The position numbers were made by a program, and so were the translations under genes. Of a stretch of DNA of 64,000 nucleotides, positions 24,851-37,862 are shown one piece after another. The notes beneath the pieces were generated by a model. The model was not told where the DNA came from. It did not search any database and saw nothing but the letters and a program-made list of their open reading frames with translations. How positions within the stretch are numbered: the first letter of the stretch is position 1; each line of letters opens with the position of its first letter. The DNA is from Planococcus citri (Eukaryota; Arthropoda; Insecta; Hemiptera; Pseudococcidae): the NCBI RefSeq assembly GCF_950023065.1, contig NC_088681.1, forward strand, positions 30,228,836 to 30,292,835, read 5' to 3'.

Positions 24851-27800
24851 TAGTTTTTAGCCCCTCCAGAGCAATTTGAAATTTCTGAAAAAATTAAAAA
24901 AATTCTGGAGACTCCTGAATGGTTTAAAACTAGGTACATAGAGTAGCTTTTGATGTAACGGAGTCGAATTGAAAGAAATTACCAACATTGATTCACTTTG
25001 CTCGAAAAATTTATATTTTCTTGAAAAAGGTTGAGAATTACTCTTGAAAATTTTTTTTGAATTTTTTAATTTTTCAAAAATTGGCCCGAAATCCAAAAAA
25101 GACATTAAGGATCTGAAATATAAGTTCCGGAGTTTCAAGACATGCTCTTTATTACATCTAGTTTAGTCCTGTTCAAATTGGAAGGTGCCATGTTCAAAAA
25201 GTCCCTTTGTAAGTTCGAAAATTCATTCATTTTTTAGATACGACTTCTCACTGTCAGTAGCTCCTCAAATTTGAAAAAAATCACTAAAATTTGAACGTGA
25301 TACGTTGAGATTTTTGTTAATTCTAGAGCGCAGAACTCAAATATCCACCTAGGTACCTATCTATTTTTGAGATTTTAAACCTTCATACTCATCCCTCCAA
25401 ACCTCTTTCTGGAAAAAATAAAAAAAAGTTATTAAAAATATGGCGTTTTACGTGATCGTTTAAATTCGAATCTCCACGCGCCTATATTTTGTGATTTTGA
25501 ACCTCTCCCCCACGCAATTTCCTCAGGCATTGACTTGTGATGGAAGAGGGAAGGCTAAGAAGACAGTGGTATTTCGTGGATTAAGAAGATTTTCCCATAA
25601 ATGGATTTAAAAATGTGCCATTCAAAACAAAACAAAAATTTGAGTTATATAAATAATCACTCTCTATCACCGCATGTTTAATATCAATAATATCGACGCG
25701 GTCTCATTTTTCTGGGTGTGCATACCTACTTGCATAGAAATGAAATAAAGAGATCTTAAATTTTGCAGATCATAATTATGTCTCCCCGTCGAAATCTAGG
25801 GAATCCCCAGACCTCGATCACATTTATTTTTTTTTATAGGTGACCTATTTCAACATACCTACCAGTTATTTTTACGCGAATTAGGCAGATATTGATTTCC
25901 TGTTGAATAATGATATGAGATCTCACAATTCCAACTTCAGCATAAATTATTTGTAAAACACACCCACACGATTCAAAAAATTGAAAAAAAAAATAAAACA
26001 AATGATGATTTTAGATACTTTTTGAATGATATGATATGGCAATAAACTCCCAATTAACACATCTTAAAAGACACCTGAACTTCGTTAAAAGAAAATAATT
26101 CAATAATTAATTGGGTAGATACTCAACGAAAATAATATCTTGAAAAAAAAATTCCATCCCAAGCCACTCATCCGATTATATTAGTTACTCGAGAATACTT
26201 TTCCAACACGAATATTCCATTCGATTCAATCATAAAAATAAACTGATTGGAAACCTCCGTCGTAAAGGTAGGTATAAAATTGATTAAAAATTTACTAATA
26301 AAGATATCCATTATATTGATAGAAAACTCGGTCAGGTTAATAGGAGTGAAAAGTTAGTCGAACTAATACCTACCGTCGGTTTGCTTCTAAAAAGTAAAAC
26401 TTGAAAGGAAACTTTTAACATTTTCATTTTCTCAAATGGGGCACCATACAAGAACGTTGCAAATTTTATCATTCTTGACCAACTACCTACATAAACGTTA
26501 TTTCAACGGACGATCAAATATTAAGGAGTACACTCGACGTAAATCAAAGCCTTTTCCAAGTTCTAATACTTTGATAGATTTTTAAAGCACCTCGGTCGTT
26601 TTAAAATGTCAAAAGTAATAATCCATTTATTAAAGAGCAACACCGTAAATGGAAAAGTTGGCGAAAACTTTTTTTTCCTGTTCATTTAGAAATGAAAAAT
26701 TTCACTTTTCAAGCGTCAATAGAGAAGTAGATACCTTCGGTTCATCGATAAAATATCGTAAACGGACGTTAAAATGTTCAATATTTAAAACTTTTTTTTT
26801 CTTTCTGTAACGTATACGTAAATTGAAGCGAAACAAAATGCACCATTTTCGAACCGGTTTTTGCCTTAAGAATTTCAATCAAATTATATACGAGTAGGTA
26901 TACGATCGATAGGAAAATATTTGCACGAACTGACGAAGAACAAATAAAAAAAAATTTACAACCACTTCACTCGTCATCGGATGATATTTACCTGTCGGAA
27001 TCAGAAATCGTCCACACAACGAAACATCGCACGATGATAAAAATCTAAACTCGTACGCGCACTAATCTCGTCCGCTTTATCCAACAATTAAAAAAATTAA
27101 CTTAATCAGCGAACGAAACAGTTTTAAAAATCATCCCGACTGTAGTAAAATTCCTTACGTCATGAAACGCAGAGTAGAAAAAAATTTGCATTTGTTAACG
27201 TTTCAATTAACGCGTAAGTTAAAAAAGTGCTTCTAAACAAATGATTAAACTTGAAGGTCAATACTTCGGAGTATTCAGCGCTTTGAATGAGCATCTCGAT
27301 GTAGAAATCCCGAGATTAGTGGAGAGGATGAAGATGAATTTAAAAACAAGAAACTTTCAACATTTCTTGGTGGTTTTTCATCTGATCTAGGTAGGTACAT
27401 ATTACATAAACCTGCCCAATGACCATACGTCGTCTTCGTTGTCGATTCGATGTTAATATATTTGCATAAACGATCAAACGAGGCGCATCTTTTAACACCT
27501 CGAAGTAGCCGGTTCTACGAGCATTCCTACCTGTAGAATTCTTACATTTTCTGTCATTCTGCTGATCAGGTTCGCCAATACAATGATTTTTAACAGGTTA
27601 ACAAGAGCTCGAGTAGGTATTTCGTTTCGTATGCTATATTTCATCCGTGGTTGTATTACATGTGGTATTATGTTCGACGAATAGACATTTTACGCGGAAA
27701 ATATGTAATTTTTCAAGACACATATCTTTTCTCAAGGTCATGGTTCATTTAACACACCTAACTCGGCTCAATCCTACACTCGGCTTCAGCAGCGTTAATT

Positions 27801-29530
27801 ATAATTATTATTCTTTGGTGGATTTATAAGAATTAAATGGCTTTACTCGGTGTTTATTTATTTTTCTTTTCTTTTTTTATGTATCAGTGCAGAGGTACAT
27901 GTCAGTAATACGTATAGTCTCTCTGACGTTTAGGTACTCGAGGGGAAAAACTTATAGCTTTGTAGGCTACAATTAAATTGTCAGTTGAACCGTAACCATC
28001 ACGTAGGTATTCGTTTTCAAAATGATATGACAACGAAATACGTACTTGGGTATTTATAATGCAGAGAATTATTGCTGTTACAATAGGCCACACATGTTTT
28101 CATCTAAAAGAGACCACATCTACATTAAAGGACAATTGGAATTCGTACGATGAAGAAGGGTATGAAGAGGATGAACCATAATGCCGAACATGATCAGAAA
28201 GTGATCGTGATCGAAAAATTGAGGCAAAAGTCTCCTCACCAAGGAAAGTTCAAATCATTCAAATCATGGATATGTATGTTTTTTGCAGAAGTCATGCAAC
28301 TCGATGTTCAGAATTCAAATATAAATAAAAAGAAAAGTTTTTACAAAATGGCCAAAAATCATTTTTGCGGGTCTGACGTGATTTTAGAAATTCATAGATT
28401 TTTCCAATTTTCAAAAAGTCAGTCCTCAAAGTGGCGACCTCTGATGGAAAAGTAATTCTCTATTTTTTATTTTTTACATTTTTGAAAAACTCAGGCTGTG
28501 GTGGGCTTCTCAATTTGAAAAAATTTGAAAAAATCCAACTTCGAAGAAAAATTTTTTAATTCAAAAATTTTAAGTTTTAACACCTTTGAAAACCCCGTTT
28601 TGAGTAAAATGAACTCTCATGAGGATATTATCCCGTATCCCCCTCCCTAGAAAACCATAGTTGGTCCCCTAGAATTGGCTGAAATTCGTATTTTACATTA
28701 AAAAGTCTTATATGTATTGCTCATTTTGTGTACTTGGGTAACTGCGTGAATTAAATTGAATTTTCTAAATACCCATAAAAAATAGCCAATTGCTCCTCTT
28801 ATACCTATAAAAAAAATCTCTCAAAACACACAAGTCTTCAAAGAGTCCTCAGATTTTTAAAATGTTCTAATAGGCGATTTTTAAAAAAAATATTTTTCTT
28901 CATGAAGTAAAATTTCAAAATTCACCTTCTTCTCCTCGCCCCCTCCCCCGCCCCTTTCATCATTTTCATTCAAAAGAACGAGAGAATTGCCAAAACATTT
29001 CAGTTAACTTCTAACAAGGTTCGTACAGTTTATTGAAATCCAAAGTTAAGACATTTTTGTGATTTTTGAACAACTTTTTCGAATTCAAAAAAATTGTATG
29101 CAATGACCTGCAAAATTTTCATTTCTTTCCTTACTCAAGATTTCGTAAAACTGTCTCATTGTTTTCGGACAATCATTTTTCAGAAAATTTGAAAAAAAAG
29201 CCAAGTAGGCGAAGTAAAGCGAGGGCATAAAAGAAAACTTGAGATTTGAAAACGTTTGCTCTGTATTTTCTTGAACCATTATGGCAAATAAATTGAGAAA
29301 ACTGGAGGAAAATTTGCAATTTTGGATGAATTGCGCATTTTTTTTACAGCTTTAGCAACCAGAAACTGTTGAACTTGCAAAAAAAAATTGAATTTCAAAA
29401 GTTGGTTGCTAAAATAGCGAAAAAGATGCACAATTCATTTAAAATCGCGAATTTTCCCATCATTTTCTCACATTTTGTGTCATAATAGTGAGAAAAAATC
29501 AATTTTTAAAAAGGCATCGTAACTTGTTTG
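24851..29530. other. Gene-free stretch
   Basis: Apart from the candidate first exon near 27.0 kb I see no feature with support. A hydrophobic frame at 27902-28093 on the minus strand starts at GTG, not ATG, and is not called. 24860-24960 holds a degenerate CTCCAGA...TTCTGGAGACTCC phrase shared with the foldback at 8.3-9.5 kb. Confidence 0.5.
26992..27130 (-). promoter_or_regulatory. Candidate non-coding first exon / promoter of the GH31 gene
   Basis: On the minus strand a CG-richer segment ends in TTCCGACAG followed by donor GTAAAT at 26991-26986. It lies upstream of the GH31 gene in the correct orientation and could join to the acceptor at 22341. No ATG-initiated frame is needed. The 5' end is arbitrary. 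This is inference from composition and one splice site. Confidence 0.25.
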
Positions 29531-29534
29531 TTCT

Positions 29535-29900
29535 TTACTTTTACCGACTTTGCCGTGAAACGGAAAAGTAAGGTATTGTATTTGTCATGATGGTTGAGGA
29601 TTTGGGTGGGGGTGGGTTTTCTTGACGTTTTGGAGTGTGCTGATCACGATAAGACATATGGCGCAAAACGAGATAAGTTTATATATATATTTATTTATAT
29701 ATTTATTTATATATCAATTTATGTATAAATTTGTGTCACGCTGAACTCAAAAGCTCCGAACTTTAAGTCGAAACTGATGATGGCAAAATATTGCTTTGAT
29801 ACTGAACTAGAGAAATTTTTAATTTGGTCGAAATCGGTTCAGCCGTTTACGAGATATGAACGTTTAAGTGTGTTTCAACGTTATGGATAAGCAGAAATTT
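29535..29900 (+). repeat. Copy A of an interspersed repeat family
   Basis: It begins TTTTACCGACTTTGCC, continues with AAAAGTAAGGTATTGTATTT and a GTTTTGGAGTGTGCTGATCA segment, and ends with GAAATCGGTTCAGCCGTTT-CGAGATAT. The same blocks in the same order occur at 36.70-36.81 and 37.68-37.84 kb. In this copy the middle is an AT microsatellite (TATATATTTATT repeats, about 29680-29725). No coding capacity is seen. Confidence 0.6.
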
Positions 29901-29949
29901 GTGTAAACCCTTATATCTCGCAAACGACTCACCCCCAACAAACAGATGG

Positions 29950-30060
29950 GGTGGTTAGGGTGTGTAAGTTGCAGATTGGTACGCCGAAGGTCGGGTGTTC
30001 GAATCCCGCGCGAGTCAAGAGGAGAAAATTTTTTGTTGATTTTTTTGTTAATTTTTTTGT
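29950..30060 (+). repeat. tRNA-derived SINE head (second example)
   Basis: An A-box-like TGGTTAGGGTG (about 29951) and a B box GTTCGAATCC (about 29996-30005) lie at tRNA-like spacing. A T-rich tail of TTTTTTGTTAA repeats follows. It does not fold as a complete tRNA. It directly abuts copy A of the repeat family, so the two may be parts of one composite element. Confidence 0.5.
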
Positions 30061-30279
30061 TAATTTTATCCGTCCAAAATTTTTTTGCCACAAAAAATCA
30101 AAATTTTTCAAAAATTTCTAGTGTAATTTTTGTTTTAACAAAAACCATTAAGTTTTTGGTAAATAGCCAGTAAATTTTGTTATATTTTTTTTTTTTTTGT
30201 TAATTAATATCTAGTAATTTTTAGTAAATAAAATGATTAGTTATTTTTAGTGAATTACTCGTAATTAAAGTTGGTCGAA

Positions 30280-31935
30280 AATTTTGGTAAATTGCTTGGG
30301 TAATTTTTGGTAAATTGGTAAAAACCTTTGACAGTAAATTACTGGGGTGATTAAAATTCGGTAAAAAATTGGTAAATTAGTGAGGAAATGTCTCGTAAAT
30401 TACTGAGGTGAATGTTGGTAAATTGCTGGGGTAATTTTTGGTAAAATGGAAAATTGGTAAATTAGTGGGTAATGTCTGGTAAATTACTGAGGTAAATGTT
30501 AGTAAATTGCTGGGGTAATTTTTGGTAAATTCGTAAATTTTGGTAAAGTCGTAAATTTTGGTAAATTAATAAATTTGGGTAAATTCGTAAATTTTGGTAA
30601 ATTCGTAAATTTTGGTAAATCGGTAAATTTTGGTAAATTGGTAAATTTTAGTAAATTGGTAAATTTTGGTAAATTGGTAAATTTTAGTAAATTGGTAAAT
30701 TTTGGTAAATTGGTAAATTTTGGTAAAATGGTAAATTTTGGTAAATTGATAAATTTTGATAAATTCTTAAATTTTAGTGAATTGGTAAATTTTGGTAAAT
30801 TGGTAAATTTTGGTAAATCGGTAAATTTTGGTAAATTGGTAAATTTTGGTAAATTGATAAATTTTGGTAAATTGATAAATTTTGGTAAATTGGTAAATTT
30901 TGGTAAATTGGTAAATTTTGGTAAATTGGTGAATTTTGGTAAATTAGTAAATGTTGGTAAATTGGTAAATTAAAGTAAATAGCTAAATTTCATTTCTGGA
31001 TAAAAATTAAGCCATTAAAAACCTCTAAATTTTGATAAATCGGTAAATTTAGGTAAATTGGTAAATTTTGGTAAATAGGTAAATTTTGGTAAATAGGTAA
31101 ATTTTGGTAAATAGGTAAATTTTGGTAAATAGGTAAATTTTGGTAAATAGGTAAATTTTGGTAAATTGGTAAATTTCGGTAAATCAGTAAATTTTGGTAA
31201 ATCGGTAAATTTTGGTAAATTGGTAAATTTTGGTAAATTGGTAAATTTCGGTAAATAGGTAAATTTTGGTAAATAGGTAAATTTCAGTAAATAGGTAAAT
31301 TTCGGTAAATAGGTAAATTGGTAAATTTTGGTAAATAGCTAAATTTCGGTAAATTGGTAAATTTTGGTAATAATTTTGTTTTTTGTCAACAATTTTCCTT
31401 TCCTGATATATTATTCCACTTGTAATATGACGGTTACGTCTTCAATTGATAAATTTTGGTAAATAGGTAAATTTTGGTAAATAGGTAAATTTTGGTAAAT
31501 AGGTAAATTTTGGTAAATTAGTAAATTTTGGTAAATCAGTAAATTTTGGTAAATCGGTAAATTTTGGTAAATTGGTAAATTTTGGTAAATTGGTAAATTT
31601 CGGTAAATAGGTAAATTTTGGTAAATAGGTAAATTTTGGTAAATTAGTAAATTTTGGTAAATCAGTAAATTTTGGTAAATCGGTAAATTTTGGTAAATTG
31701 GTAAATTTTGGTAAATAGGTAAATTTTGGTAAATAGGTAAATTTCAGTAAATAGGTAAATTTTGGTAAATAGGTAAATTGGTAAATTTTGGTAAATTGGT
31801 AAATTTTGGTAAATTGGTAAATTTTGGTAAATAGCTAAATTTCGGTAAATTGGTAAATTTTGGTAATAATTTTGTTTTTTGTCAACAATTTTCCTGATAT
31901 ATTATTCCACTTGTAATATGACGGTTACGTCTTCA
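30280..31935. repeat. 18-bp-period satellite (GGTAAATTTT GGTAAATT) with higher-order duplication
   Basis: The unit alternates 10-bp GGTAAATTTT and 8-bp GGTAAATT/GGTAAATA blocks, period 18, with substitutions, over about 1.6 kb. Because 18 is a multiple of three it leaves a 132-codon open frame (30575-30973) reading repeated GKLVNF. That frame is a by-product of the repeat. A unique spacer containing GTCAACAATTTTCC and CCACTTGTAATATGACGG occurs twice (about 31366-31444 and 31862-31935), so a block of about 496 bp was duplicated. The edges are diffuse. Confidence 0.9.
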
Positions 31936-34900
31936 TGAGTACGCTAATTTTTATTTGAAAATCAATTTCATAAAAGTGTAATATGATGGCTACTTATGAT
32001 TGACTATTTTATTTTGTCGATGTTTTCGACTTTTCGTATTCATTAAATCGGTAAATTTGGGTACTTCCGCGCATTTTGAAAAATTGGTAAATTTTTAAGT
32101 AATGTCTGGTAAATTACTGAGATAAATGTTGGTAAATTACTGGTGTATATTTAGAGCAAAGTCGGTTGATCTTGCGAACTGCGCAAGATGTTTTTCAAAA
32201 TTGAAATTTCTAAACAAAATATCATCAACTTTTAAAGTTTTATAGCAAAAAACTAAACTTCTCGCATAAAATTTATCGTTTTTATGCATTTCGAGATACA
32301 AATATGCACAAATTTTCAAGAGCTTTCGCCTTCACTTGGGCCTGTTTTCTTTTCTTTTTCAAAATTAATATCTTAAAAAAATCTTTTAAATTCTAAAGTT
32401 TTAAAAGCCAAAAAAATAAACTCTTTGCATAAAAAAGCACCGTTTTTAGTTTTTTCAAAAATACAAATTTTCAAAAGTTCTATTTTTTTTCAAAATCAAC
32501 TTCCTAAAAAAAAACATCTTTTTTAGGCCCCTCAAAATTAAATTTTCAAAAACTTTCACCCTTGCTTCGTTTGGATGGCCCTGGAAAGAGCGTAGTCTGG
32601 AACTACACATTGATTTTCTGATTTACGAAGAATTTTTGAAAATTCAAAATAAATCCTTTTTGGCGATGACGAGACCTATTTATTTGCTTTTAAAAAATTA
32701 TATTTTATTTGGTAAAAATGGTGGAGATCAGTCGTAAGAGATAATCTTATTGACCCTCCTCTCTTCCAGTTCCTCCTTAATACGGCCTAAAAATGAAGCA
32801 ATAACTAATAACTAGGTATACATAATCTATTTTTATAGGTTTAAAAAGTGCCTTCGCGTAAAAAAAGGGACTTTTTGCGTTAAACTTAATTTCAGCAGGG
32901 AAACCTTACATCTGTTACCTACATCTGTTACTTCGTGTGATGATGAGTTAATTATAATTAATCAATATGGAGAAAAGTCCTCATTCCTTTTACAGAAATT
33001 CCAAAAATTCTCAATTCTGAAATCGACCTGATTTTTTTCAGAAATTGAAAAAAATAGGCTAATCTAGGTTAAAATTTATCAACGCTTGAAAAAAAATCCT
33101 GATTTTTTCCCAAAAATTCAAAAAAGTTCCAATGTTTGCTAGTTTGAAAAAATTTTGATTTTTAAGCGAGAAATTCAAAAACTTTGGATTTTTTTCAGAA
33201 TCTTAATGAATAAATCACAATTCTTATCAGAAATTTGAAAAAGGTCACGATTTCTTAGCCAACATATCTTAATCTTCCAACCGTTCTGATTTTTTGTCAA
33301 TTTTTTCTTAATCTCAACTTTTGTCAATATTTTAGAAAAGTTTTCATTTTTTTCTAAAAATTAAAAAATTCCACTTTTTTGTCACTTTTTTCAAAATAGG
33401 TAACTCACCTTATCCTTAAAAGACTCAATTTCAATCGTCAACTGGAATATAATGCAGGCAATGAATCTGTATTAAAAAAAATACTAACTGCTTCAAAACC
33501 TCAAATTTCCTACCAAGTAGATAACTCGTATTAGCAAAACCATACGTCGAAATCTATCTCTTTATGCTTGCACGGTGAATTATTTAACATATCGTCTAAG
33601 TTTTGAAAGACATTACCAAGCTTTTAAATCTTTTATCCGCAACTTGGGTGAAATAACTCAGTAAAGTTTTTCGAACATATTACACATCGAACATAACAAT
33701 TTACAAATGACTAAATTAAACCTCACAGTATTGTTGATAACGTAGAAAAAAGTATTCCAACAGTAGTAAAAACATAAAACAATTTCAAAGACATTACCGC
33801 AACTTTAATACTTAAAATTTACCATTCGCTAAACTTGAAATCGATTATTAAGAAAAGTTCATTAAAACTTTCTTTATTTATTGGTATAAGAAAGTTGGTT
33901 TCTTATAATCACATAGCTTCATGTTCACCGAACATTTTTGCAATAAAATTATACTTGGTACGTAAGGTAAGGTACCTATAAGGTACGTTTTTCTGGCCCG
34001 CTTTTTGCCACAATTACATAACCACAGAGTGCTGTATGCACCGGAACGTTTAAAAAGCCCCCGAAATGTGTTACGAGCGTCTACGTATTCTGTAGTTTGT
34101 ACATATGCGATATGTATAATGGCTGTTTATAATACGCCCAATGCAAATAGGACAAATCACAAGATGTAAACATGACGACTGTGCATAAATAATGCTTTAA
34201 ATTCGTTTTCGTTTTTACCTCCTTCTTCCTCTTCCCACTCTGTGCTATACCTCCTTCGTGTGAAAAATTATGTAATGCTCGCTAATTAATAGACGCCTGT
34301 TTGTTAAACGCGTATGGGAAATTTTGAAAATTTTTGTCATCTAGAAAGAAATAATATGGGTTTTTGTTATTAACGAGCTCGTTTGAAAGTTTTATGACGA
34401 AGTGTAAATATGCATTTTCGTGTTTTCATTTTTTTTTTCATCGTCAAGGTACCTTTTTTGAATGGTAATTAGTCCGGTATGTGTAAAATTTCGGTTTATA
34501 TTTATGTGTTATTACTATTTATTCCTGTTTGCCACATCCCATGCTCGTGCTTTTGAAGGAAAAAACAACTCGAGTAATTTATATCGAAAATGTCTGCCTA
34601 TTTGTACTTCCCTACTTCCCCAGTTTCGTCGTCATCCTCTTATAAAAATTTTGGATGCAGTTTGGCATTCCAAAAGAAAAGTTTACAAAACATTGCGTCT
34701 ATAGAGAATACCTACTCGTTTTAAATTCAACCAAGAAAAACTTTGAATTATTGATCCTGAATAGTAATAATTATGTCATTCAAAGTTTACCTTTTTATAA
34801 AAATTTCCTGGTTTCGATTAAATCGTCGCAATTGTTTTGTTTAAAAATATTTTTATTGTGTCGAATTAAAAACTTTGATTTTTCACAATTTGGGTTCTCT

Positions 34901-35655
34901 GTTTTCTTTAAAAATATGTCCCCATTTTTCGAAACAAAATGAAACTCAAATCGTTTCGAACGCATTCTTATTTTTCATTTCAAATTGGAGGGTGTAAAAA
35001 GTTACATGGGTAGGTAATTATTTGACGGAAATTTAGAAGAAGCACTGAATTGAAAACTTACAATTTAGGCAAAATAAATTTATCTCTGTATGAGAAGATG
35101 AGAGATTTATTAGGAAGGTGACGTGGTGGTCTAACATCACTAAATGTTCCTTTTTTTTTGCTAGAAAATTGAAAAAAAAATAATAAATACAAGTACATAA
35201 CTAACTACATACTGAAGTACCTTTTTTGCTTCTGAATTTTTTTCTAGTTAGGTATACAGTTACGTTAATCTAGATTTATCACTTCCGGAGTTTTATTGCT
35301 CTCATGATAACTTTTAAAAACTCGTGCCTACCAAATAACCATTTTTCCTGAGTTAAAAAATAATAAAATTCGTTTTTTGTACATCTATCGGTTATTGTTA
35401 TTTATCAGTTCTTCAAGGCTGAAGAACCATTAAAATTGAACAGGTAACCAGATATGCATTCAAGTATTACGTAGTATATCCACTACCCAAATACCCACTA
35501 CTCACAGCATTACTTCTACAAAAAAAGTGCTGGAGAGATTTGGAAAGGTTTTTGGACGGTAAGATGGGCGAATAAGTACGAGTTTATTTTTTCAAATTTC
35601 TTCTTCAGTTCAAAATACAGTGATAAAAATTGATTTTATGTACCTCCTCATCTTC
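31936..35655. other. Gene-free stretch
   Basis: No gene is supported. A frame at 34462-34704 (plus) starts with ATG, has a hydrophobic segment (FMCYYYLFLFATSHA) and two cysteines, but has no promoter, homology or paralogue that I can see. It is left as unassigned. Confidence 0.45.
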
Positions 35656-35657
35656 TT

Positions 35658-35705
35658 GAAGGGAAGGGAAGGGAAGGGAAGGGAAGGGAAGGGAAGGGGA
35701 GGGGA
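35658..35705. repeat. (GGGAA)n microsatellite
   Basis: About eight consecutive GGGAA units, followed by imperfect GGGGA units to about 35715. Confidence 0.95.
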
Positions 35706-36890
35706 TGGGAGGGGGTGAAGTCAATTTATGGGATCTTCACTCTCTTGCAAAGCTCGACGATTGTATACGTAGGTACCTACCTATTTTTAAGTCAAATATT
35801 CGTATAACAAAATCTAGCGTTCAAGTGAAGACTTTCCCAATTTTTGTTTTGGAATGCAGAAAATAGAAAACACAGGTGTCTGATTTTGGAGTAATTTATA
35901 CGTAGTTACTTAAATATACCCATGATTAAGAAAAATTGAAACAATCATTTTTCTACCCATAAAAATCAGCTTATAAGCAAATCCTGGATTCGTATTCAAC
36001 GAATTGAACAAATTTGGGCAATTTGACTCGCTGAATCCAAGTATGGAGAATTGGAGATGGAAAAAAATTTCGACCAACAAGGGCCATTTTTAGAGAACAG
36101 AATGCTGTCAAAATTTGTAGATCAATCAATTATTCAAAAAGTCTTAAAAATTGAGGATCATTTTCAAAATCACAATTTTTGAGAATTACCTAATAAGTAG
36201 ATATTTATAATTTGTACAAAAAAGTAAAAAAATTAAAATTTCACTCAAATTAGCTAGAAAGCTGAAATTTGGTACTTTCCATATTCTGAACCTCTAAAAT
36301 CTTTTGTAAACGTTTTCGAACCATTTTAAGCAGTTATTGGAGCCTTGAGCGAATTTTTGGAAGTTGTTATTTTGAAAATCGAAGGTGAAAAAAAATTGAA
36401 ATTGTACCTAATTGAGCTACAAAGCTGAAATTTGACATGTTCCCTATTTTGAACGTTTTAAATCGACTAGAAGCGTTTTTGAACCATTTTGAAAAGTTCC
36501 GAAGCCCCGAGCAAATTTTTGAAAATTACAATTTTTACAAAATTGCACCCAATTAAGATGGAAAGCTCAAATTTCGTGAAAATCGTATTTTCAATCAATA
36601 AACAGGGTAGGTAAAATATGTATAAACCAAATTTGAGCGTTTCAGTTCACTCGAAAAGTGGCCTTCGACACCTGAAATAGTCTCGAGAGGTATTTTCGCA
36701 TGCTTTTACCGGCTTTTCGAAGAAAAGTCAGGTACTGTATTTGTCTCAACTGTGACAGTTTCGGTCCGGAGTAAATTTTCTTTGCGTTTTGGGGTGTCGG
36801 GATCATTGTGGGACCATTAGTTTTTTTTCAGGTTTCCTTAAAGTTTATATATATTGTATATATATATATATATATAGATTTAAACTTAGT

Positions 36891-37200
36891 CATTGTGGTG
36901 CCCGTTTTAAGTATACATAGTCATTGTGGTGCCCGGTTTTGGGCTTGTGGCGCCCAAATCGGGCACCACAAGGTTTTTTTATATAAAACGATGCAGAATC
37001 GAGTGAAATGCACTACAAGGTGAAAAAAAAAATTTTTGAGGCAGGCACCACAAGTACCAAGTTTATGTATCGGGCACCTCTATGACTAACTATGATGAAA
37101 AATCCAAACTGCACCAAAACACCTTTATCATACATATATATGTGATCCTCTACGTACGCGGGCACCACAATTACTATAAAAGACCCGGGCACCACAAGGT
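36891..37200. repeat. Two-orientation array of GGGCACCACAA motifs
   Basis: TTGTGGTGCCC occurs at about 36893 and 36924. The complement GGGCACCACAA or close variants occurs at about 36961, 37043, 37159 and 37187, with truncated GGGCACC at 37072. Spacing is irregular and the sequence between motifs is unrelated. Forward motifs come first and reverse motifs follow, so the array can fold on itself. Confidence 0.8.
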
Positions 37201-37230
37201 ACTAGGTACGTGTATTCATATATATACTGT

Positions 37231-37645
37231 CTTAGAGTACATTGCGAGATCCGACATATACACAGGCATTGCGAGATCCGACCCAAAAAATTTCGAAAAA
37301 TGCTAAAAACTCAAATAATAACCCTACAACTTCGTTCGAACGCATGTTCCAGTGTGTAAACAGTGCCTTTCTATGCATTGCCGCCATCAATTTCGCGATC
37401 CGCATAAACCGAGATCCACCAACGGCCTAAACCTGATTTGGGGGTGGATCTCGCAAGATGCGTCGTTTATCTATTTTCAAAAATTATATATAAGTATATG
37501 AATAGTAGGCAAAACGAGATCCGGCTGAAAATGTGTGTACAGGGTCCCCCGGATCTCACGAGTACCATGGCATATGAGAGAACTTGCGAGATCCGGCAAA
37601 AGGATCTCAGGATCTCGCAATGCCCGATTTTATATAAAACGGATC
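37231..37645. repeat. Two-orientation array of CGAGATCC motifs
   Basis: GCGAGATCCG and variants appear about eleven times on both strands (near 37244, 37271, 37395, 37410, 37446, 37515, 37550, 37587, 37601, 37610, 37640), often extended to CATTGCGAGATCCG. Spacing is irregular (8 to about 125 bp) and the intervening DNA differs. It follows immediately after the GGGCACCACAA array. Confidence 0.8.
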
Positions 37646-37862
37646 TCGTAATGTATGGTTTTTACATGTATATATATATATGTGTTTATGCACCAATTTT
37701 GTGGCAGAGTAAACTCGAAACCTATGAAATTTTTAACAAAGTGCTTTATCCCTCCCGACTGGTGTATTGCCGAAATTTTGAGATTTCGAGTTTTATTAAA
37801 ATCGGTTCAGGCGTTCCCTCGATATTTCAGATAAAGTGATATTTTTTGTCATTTTTGCGTCC

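Larger units (their letters stand above)
36700..37845 (+). repeat. Copy B of the interspersed repeat family, with expanded middle
   Basis: The left block (TTTTACCGGCTTTTCG, GAAAAGTCAGGTACTGTATT, GTTTTGGGGTGTCGGGATCA) and right block (AAAATCGGTTCAGGCGTTCC, TCGATATTTCAG) match copy A at 29.5-29.9 kb. Between them, about 870 bp replaces the short AT microsatellite of copy A. That middle consists of a (TA)n run (36855-36876) and two successive arrays of short motifs in both orientations, described separately. No protein is called. Confidence 0.6.

Noticed and set aside
27902..28093. Secreted-peptide-like frame with dibasic site near its end
   Set aside because: It starts at GTG. An in-frame TGA lies upstream before any ATG, and no acceptor gives this frame without including that stop.
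30575..30973. 132-codon frame of GKLVNF repeats as a structural protein
   Set aside because: The frame exists because the satellite period is 18 bp; divergence shows no protein-level constraint that I can see.
30280..31935. CRISPR-like repeat array
   Set aside because: Repeats are contiguous with no unique spacers of constant length, and the sequence is eukaryotic.
34462..34704. Small secreted protein candidate
   Set aside because: There is a hydrophobic start, but no promoter, paralogue or recognisable cysteine pattern supports it; too weak to call.
37438..37839. 133-codon plus-strand frame
   Set aside because: It lies in the CGAGATCC motif array and the right block of a repeat element, and has no protein-like pattern.
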